Assembly (NCBI GenBank): GCA_030630315.1
Contig: DAOVNI010000129.1
Location: 1-5,384, forward strand
DNA length: 5,384 bases
Reading direction: 5' to 3'
Source of the DNA: Phycisphaerae bacterium
GTDB taxonomy: Bacteria; Planctomycetota; Phycisphaerae; Sedimentisphaerales; Anaerobacaceae
Part shown: piece by piece, positions 1 to 4,214 of the stretch
How positions within the stretch are numbered: position 1 is the stretch's first letter
How the letters are laid out: the number at the start of each line of letters is the position of its first letter
Program-made: the position numbers and the translations under genes
Notes under the pieces: model-generated
The model's input: the letters and a program-made list of their open reading frames with translations, nothing else
The model's database searches: none
Told to the model about the DNA's origin: nothing

Positions 1-183
1 ATTATGACCGGCGAGCGCGTAACGGTGTATCTCAATGACGTGCTGGTGGTTGATAACGTGGTGCTGGAGAACTACTGGGAGCGGGACAAGCCCATCTACC
101 CGGTAGGCCAGATAGAGCTTCAGTCCCACAGCAGCCCGCTGTATTTCAGAAATATATTCATCCGTGAGATTCCACCGACTTAA
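1..183 (+). CDS. DUF1080 / 3-keto-disaccharide hydrolase-type protein, C-terminal end (partial)
   Basis: Frame 1 is open from the left edge to a TAA at 181-183, giving the last 60 residues of a protein whose start lies outside the window. The visible part reads as beta-strands of a concanavalin/LamG-like sandwich: GERVTVYLNDVLVVDNV, then LENYWERDKP, then a final strand LYFRNIFIREI close to the stop. This strand order and the closing 'FRNIFIREI' type ending are typical of the DUF1080 family, now named the 3-keto-disaccharide hydrolase domain, which is abundant in Planctomycetota and Verrucomicrobiota and acts on oxidised sugars, usually outside the cytoplasm. Signal peptide and catalytic residues would be upstream and cannot be seen. 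The call rests on recognition of a short C-terminal stretch, so another protein with the same fold remains possible. It has no evident functional link to the genes downstream. Confidence 0.75.
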   Translation: MMTGERVTVYLNDVLVVDNVVLENYWERDKPIYPVGQIELQSHSSPLYFRNIFIREIPPT

Positions 184-223
184 AGAAAGGATTAAGCGAA
201 CAGGGGGGTACTCTTCCGGCTTG

Positions 224-290
224 CCATTTTGCAAAGGGGGCCCCAGATGCAGTAAAGGACGTTTGGGGACCTCAATAAATCGCAAGATGG
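224..290. repeat. Large imperfect stem-loop in intergenic DNA; right part recurs inside the GrpE-like gene
   Basis: Two nested stems can be drawn. The outer stem pairs CCATTTTGC (224-232) with GCAAGATGG (282-290), nine pairs with one G-T wobble. The inner stem pairs CCCCAGATG (241-249) with CGTTTGGGG (260-268), nine pairs with two wobbles and a 10-base loop. The segment 257-290 (starting GGACGTTTGGGG and ending CGCAAGATGG) is closely similar to 3527-3562 in the GrpE-like gene, with 12 identical bases at the left end. The left arm (221-232), read on the minus strand, also shares GCAAAATGGCAA with 3554-3565. It is best described as a dispersed palindromic repeat of unknown function. The preference for G-T pairs on the + strand hints at an RNA structure, but this is inference. 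Confidence 0.55.
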
Positions 291-355
291 GGCCTCTCCA
301 GAATAATTCCTATAATAATTTCATCACGGCAATCTTATCTTGTCGCTCAACGCAA

Positions 356-399
356 TCCCGCACCAATTAGGCGTGAGCCTAAGCTCAATTGGTGCGGGA
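356..399. repeat. Strong inverted repeat with inner GTGA-loop hairpin
   Basis: TCCCGCACCAATT (356-368) is perfectly complementary to AATTGGTGCGGGA (387-399), 13 of 13. Inside it, TTAGGC (367-372) and GCCTAA (377-382) enclose the loop GTGA, which as RNA would be a GNRA-type tetraloop closed by a C-G pair. The outer 11 pairs and the inner 6 pairs can form together, leaving GCTCAA (383-388) as a one-sided bulge. There is no T-run directly after either arm, so it is not a standard Rho-independent terminator. It could still protect or end the transcript of the upstream gene, or be a REP-like dispersed palindrome. Confidence 0.65.
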
Positions 400-443
400 C
401 TATCGGACGCAGAGAAAGTGCCGTTTTTCTCCCATAAGCTGAT

Positions 444-472
444 TTGATTGACTCGGAATTATTACTTATATT
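444..472 (+). promoter_or_regulatory. Candidate sigma70-like promoter for the ATPase gene
   Basis: TTGATT (444-449) and TATATT (467-472) are separated by 17 bases. They match the -35 consensus TTGACA at four of six positions and the -10 consensus TATAAT at five of six. They lie in an AT-rich stretch upstream of the gspE/pilB-type gene, which would give a leader of roughly 165 nucleotides carrying the 540-609 repeat. Promoter consensus in planctomycetes is not well defined and AT-rich DNA gives such matches by chance, so this is only a candidate. Confidence 0.25.
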
Positions 473-539
473 TTATTTGGCGGCTTTTCAGGGGGCTTTT
501 TGCACTTTGTTTTGTGTGCTCCATCGCCAACGAATTATA

Positions 540-609
540 AACCGCGGATTGCGCGGAGAAAATGAAAATAAAAGACCTCAAATCCGTGAAATCTGTGAAA
601 TCCGTGGTT
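540..609. repeat. Short repeat element: three 9-bp units with inverted ends
   Basis: Three contiguous 9-mers occur at 581-607: AATCCGTGA, AATCTGTGA and AATCCGTGG. The end of the block, AATCCGTGGTT (599-609), pairs over 11 bases with AACCGCGGATT (540-550), with one G-T wobble, so the whole 70 bp has inverted ends. It lies in the leader directly upstream of the ATPase gene and ends 35 bases before its ATG. Repeats built on ATC-GTG 9-mers are familiar to me from other environmental bacterial genomes, but I cannot verify copy number here. Read antisense, the units give an artificial FTD repeat peptide, not a real protein. Confidence 0.55.
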
Positions 610-644
610 AAAACAAAAACATTTTTGAGGATATTATTGCAATC

Positions 645-2516
645 ATGACACGACTTTTTGGATTCGGACTTAAAGAGAAGCGGCCCGGCAAGAACGATGT
701 TAGCGATTACCCGGATAGCTCTGCCACAGGTAGCGAGGGTGCAGAGGAAATCAAGGGCCTGTCGAACCTGTATTGTCCACAGGAGGACAGTCCCGCTCAT
801 GTCCGGGACATCGCTGATGTCCTTTCCGAGACGGGGAAAATTACCGCCGACCAGCTCTCCGGGATAAGACGGAAACAGGCGAAAAAACCCACCAGCGACA
901 TCGCTCAGGTAATCAAAAAATTGAAATTAGCTGATGAAACAGAGATTTCAATGGCCGCAGCGAGCTTATATGGGTTCGAGTTTCGCCGGGTTGAGCCGAA
1001 ACAGGTTGACAAGGAGGCATTTGGTAAACTTGAGCTTGACTACATAAAGAGCAACCGCATTATGCCCATAGCTTTCCGTAAGGAGTCCCAAGGACTACAG
1101 GGCGAAACCCTCGTTGTGGCGACAAGCCGACCCTCCGACCTCTTTGTCATCGAAGATGCCAAAAGACAAGCTCGGATGAACGTTGAGGTTGTCGTCTGCC
1201 TGGACGAAGATATAAGCAAGGCCTGCGATGCCTTCGGTGAAGAGGAGAGTGATTACCAGCTTGACGACATCATCAGTGATATGACGGACGTGGAGGTGGT
1301 TCAGGAGCAGAAGAGGGATTTTGAAGACCTCGAAAAAATGGCAGGCCAATCGCCTATTATTAAATTCGTTAATTATCTGATTAGCAATGCAGTACGTGAA
1401 GGGGCCAGTGACATTCATATTGAGCCGAAAGATGAGTTTACGAAAATAAGGTATCGCATAGACGGGGTGCTTTTCGAAACAAAGCAGTCGCCGTTAAAGA
1501 TGCATCCTGCTGTGGTTTCTCGCATTAAAATTATGTCCAATCTTGATATTTCGGAACGTCGGCTGCCGCAGGATGGCAAAGTTAAGGTTTCCGTGGGCGA
1601 TAGAGGAATTGACTTACGGGTTTCGACACTGCCGACAAATCGTGGAGAAAAAGTTGTTATCCGTGTGCTGGATAGTAAATCGATTATGCGGGACATGAAA
1701 CAGTTAGGTATGGAGCCTGATGTAATGCGTGCCTTTCGCAAGCAAATAGCACTGCCTCACGGGATTTTGCTTGTTACAGGCCCCACGGGTTCCGGTAAGA
1801 GCACCACGCTGTATTCGGCCCTGTGCCAGATGGACGGTGATAAATTGAACATATCGACGGTCGAAGACCCGGTGGAGTATGAGCTTGATTTTTGCAATCA
1901 GGTGCAGGCGAACGAGAAGATTGGGCTCGACTTTGCTTCGGCACTGAGGAGCTTTCTGCGTCAGGACCCGGATATCATAATGATAGGTGAGATTCGGGAT
2001 AATCAGACGGCTCGTATAGCAGTGCAGGCTGCTTTGACGGGTCACCTGGTACTTTCAACCCTGCACACAAATGATGCGGCCAGCAGTATCACAAGATTGA
2101 TCAATATCGGCATTGATGCGTACTTGATAGCGGCGTCATTGAATGCAGTGCTTGCTCAGCGGTTGGTCAGAAAGATTTGTCCGAAGTGCAAAAAGACTTA
2201 CAAGGTCCCCAAGAATATGCGCGAATATGTGAAAGAAGCAGGGGTCAAGCCGGAACAGCTTTTTCATGGTCGCGGTTGTGACTACTGCAGGGGCACGGGC
2301 TATGCAGGCAGAGTGGGCATTTATGAACTGTTGGTTATTGACGACAAATTCAGGGATATGATTAACAAAGACACTTCGGTTAGTAATATGCGCCGCGTGT
2401 TTCGTGAAAGCGGACAGCCGGGTTTGTTTGATGATGGGATTAAAAAAGTAAAGCAGGGTTTAACGACAATAGAGGAGGTGCTGCGAGTGACCGAAATATG
2501 CGGCCAAAACGAATAG
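645..2516 (+). CDS. GspE/PilB-family secretion or type IV pilus assembly ATPase
   Basis: A 623-residue protein, within the usual size range of GspE/PulE and PilB, the cytoplasmic hexameric ATPases that drive pseudopilus or pilus assembly. After a divergent, polar N-terminus, residues about 48-190 look like the MshEN/T2SSE N-terminal domain (VLSETGKITADQL, then ETLVVATSRPSDLF). The motor domain has every hallmark: Asp box VEDPVE (406-411), Walker A GPTGSGKST (379-387), Walker B DPDIIMIGEIRD (441-452), His box HLVLSTLHTND (467-477), and a zinc-binding pair C512-x2-C515 and C545-x2-C548. All key residues are intact, so it should be active. GspE and PilB cannot be separated from sequence alone, and no other secretion or pilus gene is in view, so no symbol is given. 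The ATG at 645 has a weak GAGG at 627-630, a long 14 bases upstream. Residues about 146-152 (KESQGLQ) look like an insertion and coincide with a 22-bp repeat. Confidence 0.93.
   Translation: MTRLFGFGLKEKRPGKNDVSDYPDSSATGSEGAEEIKGLSNLYCPQEDSPAHVRDIADVLSETGKITADQLSGIRRKQAKKPTSDIAQVIKKLKLADETEISMAAASLYGFEFRRVEPKQVDKEAFGKLELDYIKSNRIMPIAFRKESQGLQGETLVVATSRPSDLFVIEDAKRQARMNVEVVVCLDEDISKACDAFGEEESDYQLDDIISDMTDVEVVQEQKRDFEDLEKMAGQSPIIKFVNYLISNAVREGASDIHIEPKDEFTKIRYRIDGVLFETKQSPLKMHPAVVSRIKIMSNLDISERRLPQDGKVKVSVGDRGIDLRVSTLPTNRGEKVVIRVLDSKSIMRDMKQLGMEPDVMRAFRKQIALPHGILLVTGPTGSGKSTTLYSALCQMDGDKLNISTVEDPVEYELDFCNQVQANEKIGLDFASALRSFLRQDPDIIMIGEIRDNQTARIAVQAALTGHLVLSTLHTNDAASSITRLINIGIDAYLIAASLNAVLAQRLVRKICPKCKKTYKVPKNMREYVKEAGVKPEQLFHGRGCDYCRGTGYAGRVGIYELLVIDDKFRDMINKDTSVSNMRRVFRESGQPGLFDDGIKKVKQGLTTIEEVLRVTEICGQNE
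1074..1095 (-). repeat. Double mini-hairpin repeat, copy A (inside ATPase gene)
   Basis: On the minus strand this reads GTCC-TTG-GGACTCC-TTAC, then GGAA. It matches the family pattern GTCC-N3/4-GGACTCC-N3/4-GGAG with one stem base changed. The 23 bases at 1075-1097 are the exact reverse complement of 4182-4204. In the ATPase frame it encodes about RKESQGL, between PIAF and GETLVVA of the N-terminal domain, where relatives normally have a short turn. Confidence 0.8.
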
Positions 2517-2520
2517 GAGG
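2515..2520 (+). promoter_or_regulatory. Strong Shine-Dalgarno AGGAGG overlapping the ATPase stop codon
   Basis: AGGAGG overlaps the TAG stop (2514-2516) of the ATPase gene. It is the best ribosome binding site in the window, yet the only start codons at proper distance are two TTGs (2524 and 2527), which open a 31-codon frame. This spacing pattern is typical of a translationally coupled next gene, so a small or degraded gene may follow. Confidence 0.4.
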
Positions 2521-2526
2521 TTATTG

Positions 2527-2622
2527 TTGAAAACATCAGTCCCGGCTAGCGCTAAAAATGTAAGAAGAAATAAACAGGGAAATCAGGCCGCCTGGTACCC
2601 TGATAACCTGATACCCTGGTAA
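2527..2622 (+). CDS. Possible tiny or truncated reading frame after the ATPase
   Basis: From the TTG at 2527, six bases after AGGAGG, a 31-codon frame runs to a TAA at 2620-2622. It begins (M)KTSVPASAKNVRRNKQG and ends in a part encoded by the 8-bp tandem array (WYPDNLIPW). No family is recognised. The stop codon itself lies within a repeat unit, so one reading is that a once longer coupled gene was cut off by the array. The other is that this is chance and the site only marks an old gene start. There is no support beyond the ribosome binding site and spacing. Confidence 0.22.
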   Translation: MKTSVPASAKNVRRNKQGNQAAWYPDNLIPW

Positions 2623-2638
2623 CCTGGTAACCTGGTAC
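2591..2638. repeat. Six tandem 8-bp units, CCTG(G/A)TA(A/C)
   Basis: Six contiguous octamers without gaps: CCTGGTAC, CCTGATAA, CCTGATAC, CCTGGTAA, CCTGGTAA, CCTGGTAC. Variation is limited to positions 5 and 8 of the unit. The array sits in the spacer between the ATPase and the GrpE-like gene, ending 49 bases before the preferred start of the latter. The unit is not a multiple of three, so changes in copy number would shift any frame running through it. It could vary in length by replication slippage. Confidence 0.85.
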
Positions 2639-2687
2639 ACCCACAGCTCACGCAGTGTGGGAATTCTTGATAATGAGAGCTTGTTCT

Positions 2688-4184
2688 ATGCGTAAAAAAC
2701 TTGTTATTATTGGTTTAGTATTATTGCTTGCCGGCACTGCCGCGTTTGCCTGGGTCCTCACCAAGCAAAGAAAAGAACGTCGGCTTGCTGCTTCCTATAA
2801 GTTGAAGTATGCCTCAGAGGTGGACGAGTATCTCAAGCAATATAATGAATGGTCGCAATTGGCCCCGGAAGAGCGAGTCCGGTTATCCTGGGGACTGGAC
2901 AAATACAGGGAAGCCAAGACGGGAATCCAGCTACGTCGGGAACAGCAGGAGAGACTCAAAGCCGACCTGGCTAAATTAGCTGCCGGTGAAACGGATGTTT
3001 ACCCCTTTGCCGATGTTCTTTACGGTGAGAACTGGCAGGAAGAATTAAGAAAATATAAGGCACAAAACAAGCTGAGAGAGCTTGCCTTTACCGGTTCCAC
3101 TATGTGTATGCTGGCAGGGGGCACGATTTTTGCCGGATGCTTATTATCCTGGACAGCCGTGCTTACGGCCCTGGGCGTGGGTCATTTAAAAAAATTCTCT
3201 ACCGATGTTTTCAGACAGTGTAAAGAAGTCAAAAATAAGTATTTGACCGAAGCCGATGCAACAAAAGAACGTTCAAAAGCCCTTATAAAATCGGGCTGGC
3301 AGAATTTTAATAAAAATTATGCAGACCGGCACGAGCCGGCTCCGGCACAACCAGCTTTTTCTATGAGAAGCGAACCTTGCCCTGATGATACACCCAGCCC
3401 CTCCAAGGGGCTGGATTCACCTGAGAATACTCAGGAAATTGCCGTGCTGCTTTCCGATGAAAAATCCGTCGAATTTGAGGGAACCCCAAGCGAGGAAAAG
3501 GGTGCGTCATCCGGCGCCGCATCGACGGACGTTTGGGGGCCCTGCAATACGTCGCAAAATGGCAACCCGCTTCAAAGCATCCAGAAGACTGCCTTGTTGG
3601 ACTCTCCTGAAGATTCTCTAAAGTCCGAAGATTCCCTCGAAACCCAAACTGAAGATTTCGAAAAGCAGGTTCAGGAAATTAAGCAGATGGCTCAAAGGGT
3701 TCAGCAAGCCGCTGTTGAGCATTCGGGGCCGCTCAATAATACGCTCGTAGAGCTCACACAAGAGGTGGCGGCCATTCGTGAATATGCCTCTAATCAACAG
3801 GACAGGGTGAAAAAGCTTCAGGAGGGGTATGACTGGAATATAATCAAAACCTTTTGTCTGCGGGTTATCCGTTGCATTGACAATCTTGAAAGTCGTATTA
3901 GTCGGCTGTCGGAGCAGGATGTTAAGGCGTCGAACCTCGATGAAATAAGGGATGAGCTGGTCTTTGCACTCGAATCCAGTGGTGTGGAACGATTTGAGCC
4001 GGAAATCAACAGTGATTATCGCGGGCAGGAAAAGATTGCAGAGGCCGTTAAAGAGAAGGAACACTGCGACGACCCGAATCTGACAGGAAAAATCGCAAAG
4101 GTCATCAGGCCGGGCTATCAATACTTTATTGACGAGGAAAATGTCAAGGTAGTCCGCACGGCTCAGGTGAAACTATTTGGTTAG
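2688..4184 (+). CDS. Membrane-anchored protein with GrpE-like nucleotide exchange domain
   Basis: From ATG 2688 the protein has 498 residues, far longer than the ~170-200 of ordinary GrpE. Order: hydrophobic segment 5-24 (start MRKKLVIIG), charged region 25-131, second hydrophobic segment about 132-164, basic stretch HLKKF, Pro/Ser/Glu-rich linker about 210-320, coiled coil about 322-385, then a GrpE-like head to the end (IRCIDNLESRI; ALESSGVERFEP; GKIAKVIRPGYQY; VKVVRTAQVKLFG). GrpE proteins release ADP from Hsp70, and an Hsp70 gene starts 30 bases after the stop codon, which supports this role. ATG 2688 is preferred because GAGAG lies 8 bases upstream and the protein then begins with a normal basic N-terminus; ATG 2673 and GTG 2655 are in-frame alternatives. 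Topology is uncertain since both sides of the first segment are basic. The linker gene segment holds a perfect hairpin and a dispersed repeat. Confidence 0.75.
   Translation: MRKKLVIIGLVLLLAGTAAFAWVLTKQRKERRLAASYKLKYASEVDEYLKQYNEWSQLAPEERVRLSWGLDKYREAKTGIQLRREQQERLKADLAKLAAGETDVYPFADVLYGENWQEELRKYKAQNKLRELAFTGSTMCMLAGGTIFAGCLLSWTAVLTALGVGHLKKFSTDVFRQCKEVKNKYLTEADATKERSKALIKSGWQNFNKNYADRHEPAPAQPAFSMRSEPCPDDTPSPSKGLDSPENTQEIAVLLSDEKSVEFEGTPSEEKGASSGAASTDVWGPCNTSQNGNPLQSIQKTALLDSPEDSLKSEDSLETQTEDFEKQVQEIKQMAQRVQQAAVEHSGPLNNTLVELTQEVAAIREYASNQQDRVKKLQEGYDWNIIKTFCLRVIRCIDNLESRISRLSEQDVKASNLDEIRDELVFALESSGVERFEPEINSDYRGQEKIAEAVKEKEHCDDPNLTGKIAKVIRPGYQYFIDEENVKVVRTAQVKLFG
3394..3414. repeat. Perfect 8-bp hairpin inside the linker of the GrpE-like gene
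   Basis: CCAGCCCC (3394-3401) and GGGGCTGG (3407-3414) are perfect complements around a 5-base loop, TCCAA. In frame it encodes about PSPSKGLD (residues 236-243), in a low-complexity linker that would tolerate inserted sequence. Such a GC-rich palindrome within a gene suggests an inserted palindromic element, but only one copy is seen here. Confidence 0.6.
3484..3565 (+). repeat. Copy of the 5' intergenic palindromic repeat within the GrpE-like linker
   Basis: GGACGTTTGGGG (3527-3538) is identical to 257-268. The following bases to 3562 (CAATA, CGCAA, ATGG in the same order) match 269-290 with a two-base length difference. The continuation GCAAAATGGCAA (3554-3565) is also present, inverted, at 221-232. 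As in the intergenic copy, CGTTTGGGG (3530-3538) can pair with an upstream arm, here CCCCAAGCG (3484-3492), nine pairs with one wobble. In frame the conserved part encodes DVWGPCNTSQNGN (residues 281-293), unlike the Ser/Glu-rich sequence around it, as expected for inserted DNA. Confidence 0.55.
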
Positions 4185-4205
4185 TCCTTGGGACTCCTTA
4201 CGGAG
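4184..4205 (+). repeat. Double mini-hairpin repeat, copy B (gene junction, holds hsp70 ribosome binding site)
   Basis: Perfect form of the family: GTCC-TTG-GGAC sharing its last C with CTCC-TTAC-GGAG. Its first base is the last base of the TAG stop of the GrpE-like gene. Its last arm, with the next G, is the GGAGG (4202-4206) that lies 8 bases before the hsp70 ATG. The anti-Shine-Dalgarno arm CTCC (4194-4197) can pair with it. The stem extends to six pairs, GACTCC with GGAGGTC, if one G bulges. Confidence 0.8.
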
Positions 4206-4214
4206 GTCTGTTAA

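Noticed and set aside
164..370. Open frame of 68 codons on the + strand
   Set aside because: It starts inside the DUF1080 gene in another frame and runs through the palindromic repeats; it has no ribosome binding site and no recognisable domain.
356..399. Rho-independent terminator
   Set aside because: The stem is strong but no T-run follows on either strand, and the stem is interrupted by a bulge, so it is listed as an inverted repeat instead.
462..800. Minus-strand open frame of 112 codons
   Set aside because: It lies partly antisense to the ATPase gene and its FTDFTDL motif is just the antisense reading of the 9-bp tandem repeat.
787..811. Possible fifth copy of the 22-bp repeat (GTCCCG with CGGGAC in the ATPase N-terminus)
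   Set aside because: It has an inverted repeat, but lacks the shared GGACTCC core and the second mini-hairpin.
2591..2638. CRISPR array
   Set aside because: The units are 8 bp and directly adjacent, with no spacers. The 9-bp block at 581-607 is rejected for the same reason.
3618..4121. Minus-strand open frame of 167 codons
   Set aside because: It is entirely antisense to the GrpE-like domain, whose sense frame has clear family features, so it is a shadow.
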